Shown here: positions 46,301-57,495 of the stretch, piece after piece
Numbering within the stretch: position 1 is the first letter of the stretch
Layout: each line of letters starts with the position of its first letter
NCBI RefSeq assembly: GCF_963082655.1
Contig: NC_081555.1
Location: forward strand, 28,195,266-28,259,265
DNA length: 64,000 nt
Origin: Stomoxys calcitrans
Lineage: Eukaryota > Arthropoda > Insecta > Diptera > Muscidae
Direction of reading: 5' to 3'
The notes under the pieces: generated by a model
Told to the model about the DNA's origin: nothing
Databases searched by the model: none
The model's input: only the letters and a program-made list of their open reading frames with translations
Made by a program: the position numbers and the translations under genes

Positions 46301-46860
46301 GATTTTGAAAAAGGGGTTGAGTAGAAATGAGGGTTGGCGGTTTGGGGGGCCACCAGCAATTTAAAAGAATTTTCGTGGAAATTTATGTAGAAGCAACTAT
46401 ATACATATATACTGGTGCCTTTATATTTGGCCTGAAACCTTAAGAAATCTTTGGAAATACTATCCTTCAAACGGAAATAATATTTACATTTTATATAGAA
46501 AGTAAACAGATCTGAAAATAAGTTCACTTACAAATTACTTTCAAAACTTTTTTTTTTGCTTTCAAGTATAAGAAAAAAAGAGTTGAAAAATAGTAGGTAT
46601 ACAAAAATTAGAAACGAAGGAAGGAAATTCACAATGTTTGATGATTGTGGGAAAAAAAGACTAAAAACTAGAAATTTGTACAACAGCAACATCCTTCTTG
46701 GATTTAAACACTACCCCAAGAGCATTCTCAGCACTGATAGGTGGGCCACCAAGTCTTAATGGTTTGGTTGAAAAGACATCAAGATTATTGACCAATGGCT
46801 ACAATCAATGAATTCAGAATGTAGACACGAGAAGTGTCCATTCATGTATCTATAGCAGTG
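43301..46860. other. Unique, microsatellite-rich DNA; no supported exon
   Basis: (CTG)n/(CAG)n, (GTT)n and (TCT)n tracts abound, for example about 43888-43901, 44098-44118, 44222-44236, 44277-44292, 44868-44945 and 45036-45053. Such tracts resemble intronic or UTR DNA of insect developmental genes. Frames of up to 131 codons (44629-45024; 46132-46527) are built from these tracts or hydrophobic runs and have no convincing splice context. Confidence 0.45.
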
Positions 46861-47440
46861 GTGGGCATATCACTACATGTGCACAGTATTTTCAAGCCCA
46901 CGGGCTTATAGACATTTATGTACTTGCGTACACTCAACGAAATTTGTTACTCAAAATAGCAAAAATGTTTGCTTAAACTACAATGTTTGTCTGCTGAAAA
47001 GGGGAAAGCAGACATCACTGCTGTTTCAGCAAACAAAGCGTTGCTGTTTTAGCCAACATTTCCGTTTGCTATTTCAACTAACAACATCTGCTAATTTAGC
47101 TACAAAAGCTGCTAGAATATTGGACACGTATTAGTGTTGAACAGGCAAAAAATTGCTAATACGAAGGAAATAAATTTGTATTTGTCCACAACTGAACTAT
47201 ACAGTCCCGAACAATGGGAAGTATGCAAAAGTACGTGGGAGTTTTCGAGAGAACATTCCTTCCTTAAGTTTCTTAAACATATATGTTCATGAACAACAGC
47301 CAGCAGGATGGCAAACAATGCGTGATTTTGCCCATCGTTGGTATAAACCAATCTGTGGATTGTAGCGTCGTTTATACCAAAAGCTATATAGACCACTATC
47401 TGGACCAGGACCGCCCCGCTGCGCCTTTCTTCACTCTCTT
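46861..47440. other. No feature recognised
   Basis: Local imperfect repeats of 'tttgctgtttcagcaaac' type occur at about 46967-47085. No gene supported. Confidence 0.35.
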
Positions 47441-47965
47441 ATAACTTTAAGTTGAAACCTATGTTGACATGGAGGAGGGACAGCCCTCGATACATTTCGC
47501 CCCGAATGTGGATATCAAATTTGTGCACTACTTCCAAATACATTCCACATGCCATGGTCGGTAAATTCGCCCGGTTTTGAGGTTTTTCTGGGGGTACAGC
47601 GATCTCCCCAATATTTGAATCTGAAAATATATATCAAATGTGCTCTACCCTCAAATACCTTTTAGTTGAGGTGCATATTGCCCTGGTCGGTAAATAAATC
47701 CTATTTGGGGATGTTATGGTGGCGGGGCGGCCCACCAGCCACTCGGTTTCGGAAGTGGGTTCTTTAAGCACTCCCTAATACCTTTCATTTGACCCCCATC
47801 GGTAATCATGTCCTATTGGGGTGTTGTTTTAAGGGTGGGGCGACTCCCAAACACTTGGGCCCACAACTCGATATTCGGTTACTACTATCAAATATCTTTC
47901 ATTTGAGCCCCATACTGCCATGGTTGTCCCATGTATTCTTATGGATGTTTTTTATGGATGGGGCG
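47441..47965. repeat. Tandem repeat with 'ggtcggtaaat' units
   Basis: Three to four diverged units of about 120-130 bp contain 'catggtcggtaaattcgccc', 'cctttcatttgagccccata' and 'gggtggggcgactcccaaac'. It directly abuts an M153 tail. Confidence 0.65.
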
Positions 47966-48230
47966 CATGGACTGATATGACCCATTTACAATTCCAACCG
48001 ATCTACACTTATAAGAAGTATTCGTGCAAAATTTCAAGCGCTAAGCTTTATTCCTTCGAAAGTTGACGTGCTTTCAACAGACGCACAGACGGACGGACAT
48101 GGCTAAATCCACTTAGAATGTCAAGACCAACAAGAATTTTTATACTTTGTTGGGTCTCACATCAATATATCGATGTGTTATAAACGGAATGATGAAATTA
48201 GTATATCCCCATCCTATGGTGGAGGGTGAA
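47966..48230 (+). mobile_element. M153 3' segment
   Basis: Starts 'atggactgatatgacccatt', then 'cagacggacggacatggcta' and the end 'catcctatggtggagggtga'. Confidence 0.75.
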
Positions 48231-48599
48231 ACTTTCACCGGTGGGAGTCAGTCCCTACAGAATAAGAAGAGGGAACTGAAGGGAATTGAGACACGGAAAA
48301 AGGGTTTCACCCATCATTTTGTGTCTTCTCCTCGCAACTGTGGTCGCAGTGACCAGTCAGAACTCCTGTCAGCATTCTAAAGTCATGCTTTCTCAGCCCT
48401 CAGGTAAGGCGATGTCCTGTTTCGCAAAATAATTGATCATAGGGCCTTTAGCACCCTACGATCCCCAGCTGCAGCCCACTCCCCATTCGGTCAAGCATCG
48501 TAGAAAGCGTCCACCGTACGAAGAAGCTGGCACAGGGGAGGACTTACAGATACCGTAAACAGCCCCGTCATCCCTTAATTGTCCGGGACACAGCGGGAA
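48231..48599. other. Unassigned moderate-GC sequence
   Basis: Composition resembles decayed LINE sequence, but no motif is recognised. Confidence 0.3.
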
Positions 48600-49065
48600 A
48601 TCATAGGAGAACACTATGTGCAAAATGTCATCTGAATCGGACAAAAATTGTGGCTTCCAGGGGCTCAAGAAGTCAAATCGGGAGATCGGTATGGGTGCTG
48701 TATCAGGTCATGTCCCGATTTGGATCGTGCTTGCCACAGTTATTCGAAATGACAGCAGAACACTACGTGCAAAATTTCAAAATCGAATAACACCTGCGGC
48801 TTCCAGGGGCTCAAAAAGTCAAATTGACAGATCGGTTTATTTGGGAGCTATATCCAAATCGGAACCGATATGGCCCATTTGCAATCCCCAACGACCTACA
48901 TCAATATTTAGTATCTGTGCAAAATTTCAAGCGGTTAGCTTCACGCGTTCGACTGCCGGACGGACGGACATGGCTAGATCGATATCTATATATATACTTT
49001 ATGGGGTCGCAGATCAATATTTCGAGGTGTTACAAACGGAATAACTAGATAAGTATACCCCCATC
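48600..49065 (+). mobile_element. M153 copy lacking its head
   Basis: Two to three units, the tail with 'gccggacggacggacatggc' and 'atatatactttatggggtcg', ending 'agtataccccc atcctt' (about 49055-49067). Confidence 0.7.
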
Positions 49066-49082
49066 CTTCTCCCCAAATATGT

Positions 49083-49137
49083 GAGTGAAAAGTTTGCCCC
49101 TGTTCCTTAATGTAATGTTCATGGGCAAATTTGCATT
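49083..49137 (+). mobile_element. SINE family 1 tail fragment
   Basis: 'aagtttgcccctgttcctta' and 'gttcatgggcaaatttgcat'. Confidence 0.65.
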
Positions 49138-49254
49138 TTTGTGTATACAGAAGATCCCGGCAAGAGCGGGTACCCCCAGCACAAAGATCTCTTTATGGGT
49201 AATCTTACCGTCAACAATGAGGCCGCCAAGCTACATCTTCACCCGTCGCTAAAC

Positions 49255-50375
49255 GAGGAGCTATATCTAAATCTGAACCGATTTTAATGCAATCTTACAG
49301 ATATGTTAAGATCAGTAACAAAACAATCCGTGCAAAATTTTGTGCAGATCGGTTGAAAATTGCAGTTACTACGGCCATTTAGGTGCAAATCGGGCGATAC
49401 ATATATATGGGAGCTATATCTAAATCTGGACCGATTTTGATGCAATCTTGCAGATATGTTAAGATCAGTAACAAAGCAATCCGTGCCAAATTTTGTGCAC
49501 ATCGGTTGAAAAATGTAGTTCCTACGGCCGTTAAAGTGCAAATCGGGCGATATATATGGAAGCCATATCTAAATCTGAACCGATTTTGATGCAATCTTGC
49601 AAATATGTTAAGATCAGTAACAAAACAATCCGTGCCAAATTTTGTGCAGATCGGTTGAAAATTGCAGTTACTACGGCCATTTAAGTGGAAATCAGGCGAT
49701 ACATATATATGGGAGCTATATCTAAATCTGAACCGATTTTGATGCAATCTTGCATATATGTTAAGATCAGTAACAAAACAATCCGTGCCAAATTTTGTGG
49801 ACATCGGTTGACAAATGTAGCTGATACGGCCATTTAAGTGAAAATCGGGTGATACATATATATGAGAGCTATATCTAAATCTGAACCGATTTTGATGCAA
49901 TCTTGCAGATATGTTAAGATCAGTAACAAAACAATCCGTGCCAAATTTTGTGCAGATCGGTTGAAAATTGTTGTTACTACGGCCATTTAAGTGGCAATCG
50001 GGTGATATATATATATGGGAGCTATATCTAAATCTGAACCGATTTTGATGCAATCTTGCAGATATGTTAAGATCAGTAACAGAACAATCCGTGCCAAATT
50101 TTGTGCAAGTCGGTTGAAAATTGCAGTTACTACGGCCATTTAAGTGGAAATCGGGTGATACATATATATGAGAGCTATATCTAAATCTGAACCGATTTTT
50201 ACCAAAATCAATAGCGTTCGTCCTTGAGCCAAAAAAGTGACGTGCAAAAATTTCGTGACGATTGGACAGCAAATACGACCTGTACCTTGATTACAAAAAT
50301 ACATGGACTCACAGACGGACATGGCTAAATTGAATCGGGTAATAAATACGTATTTTATGGGCCCAACACCCTAAA
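49255..50375 (+). repeat. Homogeneous 153-bp tandem array (M153 subfamily)
   Basis: Seven successive units carry 'aaccgatttt' or a one-base variant at 49276, 49429, 49578, 49731, 49884, 50037 and 50190: spacings 153, 149, 153, 153, 153 and 153. The units are much more alike than elsewhere in the window. The array ends in a short tail 'cacagacggacatggctaaa'. The 297-codon minus frame 49379-50272 is a consequence of the 51-codon period. Confidence 0.85.
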
Positions 50376-50402
50376 TCGGGAGATCAGTCTATATGGCATA
50401 TA

Positions 50403-50548
50403 TATTTTTATACCCTCCAGCATAGGATGGGGGGTATACTAGTTTCGTCATTCTGTTTGTAACTACTCGAAATATTCGTCTGAGACCCCATAAAGTATAT
50501 ATATTCTTGATCGTCGCGAAATTTTATGTCGATCTAGCCATGTCCGTC

Positions 50549-50579
<31 letters not shown>

Positions 50580-51650
50580 CCGTCCGTCTGTCTGTCCGTC
50601 CGTCCATCTGTCTGTCGAAAGCACGCTAACTTCCGAAGGAGTAAAGCTAGCCGCTTGAAATTTTGCACAAATACTTCTTATTAGTGTAGGTCGGTTGGTA
50701 TTGTAAATGGGCCATATCGGTCCATGTTTTGATATAGCTGCCATATAAACCGATCTTGGGTCTTGATTTCTTGAGCCTCTAGAGTGCGCAATTCTTATCC
50801 GATTGGAATGAAATTTTACACGACGTATTTTGTTATGATATCCAATAACTGTGCCAAGTATGGTTCAAATCGGTTGATAACCTGGTATAGCTGCCATATA
50901 AACCGATCTCGGGTCTTGACTTCTTGAGCCTCTAGAGTGCGCAATTCTTATCCGATTGGAATGAAATTTTGCACGACGTATTTTGTTATGATATCCAACA
51001 ACTGTGCCAAGTATGGTTCAAATCGGTTGATAACCTGGTATAGCTGCCATATAAACCGATCTTGGGTCTTGACTTCTTGAGCCTCTAGAGTGCGCAATTC
51101 TTATCCGATTGGAATGAAATTTTGCACGACGTATTTTGTTATGATATCCAACAACTGTGCTAAGTATGATTCAAATCGGTTCATAATCTGGTATAGCTGT
51201 CATATAAACCGATCTTGGATCTTGACTTCTTGAGCCAATTGAGGGCGCAATTCTCATCCGATTTGGCTGAAATTTTGCATGAGGTGTTTTGTTATGACTT
51301 CCAATAACTGTGCTAGGTATGGCGCAAATCGATATAGAACCTGATATAGCTGCCATATAAACCGATCTGGGATCTAGAATTTTGAACCTCTAGAGGGCGC
51401 AATTCTCATTCGATTTGGCTGGAATTTTGTACAAGGGCTTCTCTCATGACCTTCAACATACGTGTCTTGTATGGTCTGAATCGATCAATAGTTTGATACA
51501 GCTTCCATATAAACCTATCCCCTGATTTTGCTTCTTGAGCCCCTACAAGGCGCAATTCTTATCCGAATGAACTGAAATATTACACAATTACTTCTACAAT
51601 CTCAATCAGCTTTCAATTATGGTCCGAATCGGACTATAACTTGTTTTTTT
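50403..51650 (-). mobile_element. M153 element, reverse orientation, tail complete
   Basis: Tail 'tataccctccagcatagg', an expanded (GTCC/GTCT)n tract at about 50545-50618, then units with 'aaccgatct' at 50748, 50901, 51054, 51207 and 51360, all exactly 153 bp apart. It stands tail-to-tail with the preceding plus-strand array. Confidence 0.85.
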
Positions 51651-51900
51651 TTATATTTTCGATAATGAACCATATTTAGTTCGAATATAGGTGGGTCCTG
51701 TGCAACTCACTGTTCCAAATTTCAACTAATTCAAGCAATAAATACGGCTGTTATGAACTTCGAAACCCTTAGTTGACAGATCGTTATATATAGTAACTAT
51801 ATCTAAATATAGTCCGATATTGACCACATTTGCTTGAAAATTTGAGGTCAAGTGCAACCACTGTTCCAGCAAAATCGGACAAAAAATGCGGCTAAGGATA
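51651..51900 (-). repeat. Diverged M153-type subrepeats
   Basis: 'cctgtgcaactcactgttcc' and 'acagatcgttatatatagta' match the subfamily seen at 5240-5440. Orientation is ambiguous. Confidence 0.5.
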
Positions 51901-52202
51901 GGTTAGCGAGGCAGTCTATTTTCTAAACAGACTCACTTAGGCCGGGTTTCTCATTCTCCTGTTATAATTTGTCGTATTGACATTCTTACGGTAAAAGGAA
52001 TTTGGTTTACTGAATATATGCTTATTGGTTAGTGACTTATCGTCCCGATGAATACTGTTTTTTGTTTGTTCACCAATTGCTGCGTAATATTAGGTGTGTT
52101 CACGTACTTATCCACTAACAATTTGCCAGTAAAAATTGTTTGCAGGGGAAAAGCCCTACAGCAGAAATATGCGACCTCCCATTTCCAAAACTCTCCAAAT
52201 GT
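51901..52202. other. No gene; possible SINE family 2 tail
   Basis: 'aaacagactcacttaggccg' at about 51925 resembles the family-2 body in reverse. The rest is unassigned. Confidence 0.4.
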
Positions 52203-53265
52203 TTTTTTGTACCCACCACCTTGGATACTAATCTAGTCATTCCGTTTGTAACACCTCGAAATATTGATCTAGGACCCCATAAAGTAAAAATATTCTTGAT
52301 CGCCTCGACATTCTAAGTCGATTTAGCCATGTCCGTCCGTCCGCCTGTCGAAATCACCATAACGGTCGAACGCGTAAAGTTAGCCGCTTGAAATTTTGCA
52401 CAGATACTTAATATTGATGTAGGTCGTTGGCGATTGCGAATGGGTCATATCGGTTCAGATTTGGATATAGCTCTCATATAAATCGATCTCCCGATTTGAC
52501 TTCTTGAGCACCTGCGGGCATTTTTTGTGCGATTTGGCTGAAATTTTGCACATAGTATTCTGTTATGACTATCAACATCGGTACCAAGTATGGACCAAAT
52601 CGGTCAAAAAGCTGATATGGCTCCCATATAAACCGATCTCCCAATTTCACTTCTTGAGATCTCGAAGCTTAAATTTTCATCCGATTTGGCTGAAATCTTG
52701 CACATAGTGTTATGTTATGACTTTCAACAACTGCGGCAAGTACAACTTTAATCGGTCTATAACCGGATATAGCTTCCATATAAACCCATCACCTGATTTG
52801 ACTTCTTGGGCCCCTGGAAGGTGCAATTCTCGTCCGATTTGGCTGAAATTTTGCACAAAGTGTCCTGTTATGACTTTCAACAACTATGACAAGTACGCTT
52901 CAAATCGGTCTTTAACCGGATATAGCTCCCATATAAACCCATCTCCTGATTTGACTTCTTGAGCCCCTGGAAGCCGCAATTTTTGTCTGATTTGGCTGAA
53001 ATTTTGCATATGGTGTTCTGTTATGACTCTCAACAACTGTGCTATGTACGATCAACAACCCGATATAACTGCCATATAAACCGATCTCCCGATTTTACAT
53101 CTTTAGCCCTTAAAAGCAGCCATTTTTATCCGATTTCATGATTTTCAACAACTTTGCCAAGTACGATCCAAATCGGTCTATAACCAGATATAGCTCCCAT
53201 ATTTTAGCAGAATTCATGATGGTGGGTTCCCAAGATCCGGCCCGGCCGAACTTGCACCATTTTAC
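52203..53265 (-). mobile_element. M153 element, near full-length, reverse orientation
   Basis: Tail 'gtacccaccaccttggatac', block 'gtccgtccgtccgcctgtcg', about five units with 'ctgatttggctgaaattttg', and head 'gatggtgggttcccaagatc' followed by the palindromic 'cggcccggccgaacttg'. The plus frames 52504-53141 are unit translations. Confidence 0.8.
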
Positions 53266-53503
53266 TTGTTCACTCTCACACTCTCTCCTATTGGAAAAAG
53301 GAACGACTTTACATAAAAGTTTGTTTAAAATTTTTGGGTACGCGAACACTCTAATTTTTGATTTCTGCTTAATGTTGCCATATTTTCTAAATTACCTTAA
53401 AAGTGTACGAGAAACCCGAATTTGTTAGCAGGAGGTTTATACCCAAGATAAATTAATGTTCCGATTAGCTAACATAAACTTTATTTTTTATATGAGTAAC
53501 CCG
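53266..53503. other. No feature recognised
   Basis: It ends in 'taacccg' (53497-53503), which recurs at 53661 and may be a target-site duplication of the next SINE. Confidence 0.35.
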
Positions 53504-53660
53504 CCCCGGTAGCCGAGTTGGTAGCGTGCTTGGATTACCAGTGCAGGGGTCGTGGGTTCGATTCCCGCCAAAAACCTTGGCCTGTCGCTACAGTGTGATA
53601 GCACACTGAACTTAAAATTGTCTAAGTGAGTCTGTAAAGGACTGCCACTCTTACCTAACC
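53504..53660 (+). mobile_element. tRNA-headed SINE, family 2
   Basis: Head with A box 'tagccgagttggtagcgtgc' and B box 'gggttcgattccc', a short body, and a (CCTAA)-type end 'cttacctaacc'. It is about 157 bp, and a 7-bp repeat, taacccg, may flank it. It is not a functional tRNA gene: no full cloverleaf with a clean acceptor stem is evident. Confidence 0.75.
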
Positions 53661-53689
53661 TAACCCGACCTTAGACTTTTGTTGTATCC

Positions 53690-53770
53690 ACTGAGTAACC
53701 ACCGTAGCGATAGACCAGGCCTCTGGTGGAAAACGAACCCACAACCACTGCACTGGTAATGCTAGCAGGT
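53690..53770 (-). mobile_element. SINE family 2 head fragment
   Basis: The minus strand reads 'accagtgcagtggttgtggg' and 'ttcgttttccaccagaggcc', matching the head of the neighbouring copy in opposite orientation. Confidence 0.6.
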
Positions 53771-54062
53771 TCCCAACAATAGACGAACCAAAAATGGTGG
53801 GATTTGCGTTGCTTCTAAATACGACAATGAAACCTTCACATCTAAAAGTGTCTGAAGATGACCCTCCTTAACAAAGAGGTAGAAACACATCACACTATGG
53901 TTAGCGTTGTTGCACTTCTGGCTTAACTTTTCCATTCCAAAGAAAAAAATCTTCGAGCTCGACTCGAAAGAGAAATAGAAATGACCATGATTTTTTTTTT
54001 TATGTTAAAGACTCGAAAGAGAAATAGAAATGACCATGATTTTTTTTTATTTTTAAGATGTA
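53771..54062. other. No gene; small duplication
   Basis: 'gactcgaaagagaaatagaa' followed by 'atgaccatgattttttttt' occurs twice, at about 53962 and 54010. Confidence 0.45.
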
Positions 54063-54298
54063 TTGGGTTGCCCAAAAAGTAATTGCGGATTTTTTAAAAG
54101 AAAGTAAATGCATTTTTAATAAAACTTAGAATGAACTTTAATCAAATATACTTTTTTACACTTTTTTTCTAAAGCAAGCTAAAAGTAACAGCTGATAACT
54201 GACAGAAGAAAGAATGCAATTACAGAGTCACAAGCTGTGAAAAAATTTGTCAACGCCGACTATATGAAAAATCCGCAATTACTTTTTGGGCAACCCCA
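54063..54298 (+). mobile_element. Mariner-type MITE (~236 bp)
   Basis: Left end ttgggttgcc after TA; the right end is mutated (ggcaacccca) and its TA is lost. Confidence 0.9.
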
Positions 54299-54740
54299 TT
54301 TCTTCATTATGAATGTCTGATATGTTTGCTATGTCTAAGTTTACTGTCCAGTGGCCAAAAAAATTACATTGAAGTTCCTAACACCTATGATTGGCGATTT
54401 TATTTGCAACAATTTGATTTGATATGTAAAATAAATGACCAAGGTGGCGTATGATTGTGCACATAATTATCGAAGAGTAAGTATACGCACCCAAGATCAG
54501 TAAGTTTAATAAAGGAAGAATGCAAACAACTTTCTAACTATAAAACTGCAACGATCCTTCCATATTTTTAATAGCTGAATGTTTTTGATATAGAGAAGTG
54601 CATATTTCTCACAAAATGAGTAGAAGGCATGTGTCCAGTTTGGCAGATCCTAACGATTAGGTTTGGTCTGGTGCCAAACGAAATCGCGATCTAGGAAAAC
54701 AGTAAAAGTCAACAAAGTTTCACAGAATACGATTTTAATA
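54299..54740. other. No feature recognised
   Basis: No repeat boundary or coding signal was seen. Confidence 0.35.
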
Positions 54741-54876
54741 ACCGTTCGGACTCGGTCACAAAAAAGGAGGTCCTTATCATTGAGCTTAAACTTCGAAACG
54801 AACAGCACTCATTGATATGTGAGAAGTTTGCCCCTGTACCTAAATGGAATGTTCATGGGCAAATTTGCATTTGCAT
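54741..54876 (+). mobile_element. SINE family 1, 3' half
   Basis: 'ccgttcggactcggtcacaa', 'agcactcattgatatgtgag' and 'gttcatgggcaaatttgcat'. Confidence 0.75.
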
Positions 54877-54959
54877 GATTTTTTCATTGTCCAAGAAAAC
54901 AAAAATCCAAGTAAAATTCATAAAATATGAACTGAAATCAGAACCCAAACGACATACTG

Positions 54960-55390
54960 ACGAATATTTGCATAAAGCTGTCATATAAACCAATCACACA
55001 AGCAATTTTTTAAACTCATTAATGAGGTACTTAAAACCCAACTCAGTCTAAATCAGCCCATATGGGGTTGCCCAAAAAGTAATTGGGGATTTTTCATATA
55101 GTCGGCGTTTACAAATTTTTTCACAGCTTGTGACTCTGTAATTGCATTCTTTCTTCTGTCAGTTATCAGCTGTTACTTTTGCTTTAGAAAAAAAGTGTAA
55201 AAAAAAGTATATTTGATTAAAGTTCATTCTAAGGTTTATCAAAAATGCATTACTTTCTTTTAAAAAATCCGCAATTACTTTTTGGGCAACCCAATAGCTG
55301 TCATATATACCAATCATACAAGAAATTTTTTTTAACTCATTAATGAGGTAGTTAAACCCCAACTTAGTCTAAATCAGCCCATATTATTAT
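54960..55390. repeat. Duplicated ~90-bp M153-like unit on both sides of a MITE
   Basis: 'agctgtcatataaaccaatc ... cagtctaaatcagcccata' (54975-55062) and its near copy (55296-55385) flank the MITE. The two would be adjacent tandem units without it. Confidence 0.65.
55063..55294 (-). mobile_element. Mariner-type MITE (~232 bp)
   Basis: Ends tggggttgcc (one change) and ggcaacccaa with TA on both sides; inverted relative to the copy at 54063. Confidence 0.9.
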
Positions 55391-55404
55391 ATGAATGTTG
55401 TAGT

Positions 55405-55700
55405 TGTTGTTTTGCAAGTTTTGCCCATGAAAATTGCTTTGAGTAACAGGGGCAAACATTTCATAAATCAATGAGTGCTCTACGATTTAAGTTCAAAGAT
55501 AGGGGGTCCTCCTTTTTGTAGCCAAGTCCGAATAACGTGCCGCTGAGAGACACTTCTTTGGGGAGAAATTTTTACCTGGCTTCTATGCATGACATGGTAT
55601 CTTACAAATGTAGCCAGCATTAGAAGGGTATAACCACCGCTGAATTTTTTTTTTCTGATGTTCTCACCAGGATTCGAACCTAGGTCCAGCAAGCCAAATG
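55405..55700 (-). mobile_element. SINE family 1, reverse orientation, head degraded
   Basis: 'ttttgcccatgaaaattgct', 'caggggcaaacatttcataa', 'gtagccaagtccgaataacg' and the B-box complement 'ggattcgaacctagg'. The A-box region is not recognisable. Confidence 0.8.
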
Positions 55701-55723
55701 TTGTAATACCAAAGGGCTAAAGA

Positions 55724-57000
55724 CCTATAAGCCTTACGTCCTTTCTACCCAAAACCATGGAACGTATTGTGAATACCATTATAAAGAGTAGGACATCCAG
55801 CGCGTTTCGCAACGTTTGGGTGCCGGGTCATAGCGGAGTAAGGGAGAATGAGAACCCAGGGACTGAGATCTTTTTTCGAATGCTGGACGATAATACGGTC
55901 CTGCAGGCTTAGATCCGGGCCAAAATGCGTTAGGTGGTTTGGTGTTATCGCGAGGACGATGAGTGTGAACATCTTTACGGAGAGTAAACTGGTCATAAGG
56001 GAAAATAACAATCAGGACGGTAAGGTCACGAACAGTCTTGGAGTGTAAGGATATAAACACCTTCTCTGAGGATGGCACGATCCGTACCGTTTGGATGCCG
56101 GGTCATACCGAAGTAAGGGGGAATGAGAACCCGGGGACCTCACGGAATACGTGAGGTGGTGTGGTATTAAAGCTAGAACGTCGAGTGTGAAAATCATTAC
56201 GGACAGTAAACTGGCCATCAGGGCAATAACAACCAGGAAGGTAAAGTCACGAACAGACTTGGAGTGTAAAAAGGAAATTAACGCCTTCTATGAGGATGGC
56301 ACGATCCGTTACATTTGTTAGCCGGGTCATAACGGAGCAAGGGGGAATGAGAACTCAGGGACTGAGATCTATTTCCGACTGCCTTACCATAATACGGTCC
56401 TGCAGGCTTAGATCCGGGCCAAAATGCGTTAGGTGGTTTGGTGTTTTCGCAAGGACGTTGAGTGTGAACATCTTTACGGAGAGTAAACTGGTCATAAGGG
56501 AAAATAACAATCAGGAGGGTAAGGTTACGAACAGTCTTGGAGTGTAAGAAGGATATAAACACCTTTTCTGAGGATGGCACGATCCGTATTATTTTGGTGC
56601 CCGGCCATAGCGGAGAGGGGGAGTGAAAGAGCAGACGATTTGGCAGTGAAGGCCAGAGGACTGCCTTCAATAAACTTGGTTAACCCGAAGCCTTTTGGGT
56701 CTACGCAGTCCATGTTAAGGGCGAGGGCTACGAACGCCTATTTAACACTGTGGAACAGCGAAACGGTCGGTAGAACGGCGAAAATTTTATGGGGAGATTC
56801 AGATTGTGAGAAGACGAAGCTATTACTGTAAGGAAGTAAGCAAGAGGTCAGTATAGCTTTTGGTATCATAGCAGGACACATAAAACCACGAGCTCACTTT
56901 TGCAAAATCGGTGCGGCAAGTAATAGCATGTGTAGGGCATGTAGGGCAGATGATGAGACGTTGGAGCATTGCCCGGCTTTCGTGGCTAACGGACCCCAGC
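55724..57000 (+). pseudogene. LINE ORF2 relic with RT core deleted and RNase H segment triplicated
   Basis: From 55724 the frame reads 'PISLTSFLPKTMERIVN', an RT finger motif. The whole RT catalytic core is absent. Then 'VWVPGHS'-type RNase H ends and 'NIFTESKLVIRENNN'-type middles alternate: units start near 55810, 56086 and 56322, the middle one shorter (about 236 against 280 bp). The last unit continues normally into 'ERADDLAVKARGLPSINLVN' and 'CRACRADDETLEHCPAFVAN'. Frameshifts are common. Compared with the copy at 19148-20703 this order cannot be original. Confidence 0.8.
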
Positions 57001-57245
57001 TGTCCGATTCAAGTTTAAGCTCAATGAAAAGGGGCCTCCTTTTTATAGCCGAGTCCGAACGGTGTGCCAAAGTGCGACACCTCTTTGGAGAGAAGTTTCA
57101 CATGACATAGTGCCTCACAAATGTTGCCAGCATTAGGAGGGGAAAACCACCGCTGAAATTTTTTTCTGATGGTCTCGCCAGAATTCGAACCCAGGCGTTC
57201 AGCGTCATAGGCGGACATGTTAACCTCTGCGCTACGGTGGCCTCC
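57001..57245 (-). mobile_element. SINE family 1 inserted in LINE, tail truncated
   Basis: 'tccgattcaagtttaagctc' to the head complement 'gcgctacggtggcctcc', with B-box complement 'gaattcgaacccaggcg'. It separates the LINE Cys/His tail from its 3' UTR. Confidence 0.85.
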
Positions 57246-57345
57246 ACTTTTTAGTATTTAGGGCGCACAACAAGCCGATTACTGACATCGGTATAGGTCC
57301 ATAGTTGCATGGGGTGGATTAATATCTGCACCCTCTTTCCAAATT

Positions 57346-57495
57346 TTTTTTTTATATTTCTAATATTTTGTATAATTTTGTATATTTTTCCATATTTTTT
57401 TAATATTTTTTTATATATTTTTTTATATTTTTTATATATTTTTATTTTATTACTTTTATATTCCTTACATTATTTAATTTTATGAAGTTTTATTG
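57346..57495. repeat. T-rich low-complexity tract
   Basis: (tattttttta)n, adjoining the LINE end and an M153 tail. Confidence 0.7.

Larger units (their letters stand above)
55715..57345 (+). mobile_element. Rearranged LOA/I-like LINE with triplicated RNase H segment
   Basis: A short RT finger motif (55724-55798) is fused to three tandem copies of an RNase H segment (about 55810-56607), then the normal RNase H end and tail (56590-57000), a SINE insertion (57001-57245) and the 3' UTR end 'gattaatatctgcaccctct' (about 57313). The final (CCTAA)n tail is missing. Confidence 0.8.

Noticed and set aside
46132..46527. 131-codon minus frame sharing 'ttgtttcaagtt' with the start of the exon at 17645
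   Set aside because: Only 13 bp are shared and the rest differs; most of the frame is hydrophobic low-complexity. Treated as chance.
53504..53580. Candidate tRNA gene
   Set aside because: A and B boxes are present, but acceptor stem pairing is poor, and a SINE body and (CCTAA) tail follow; related copies occur at 30003 and 53690.
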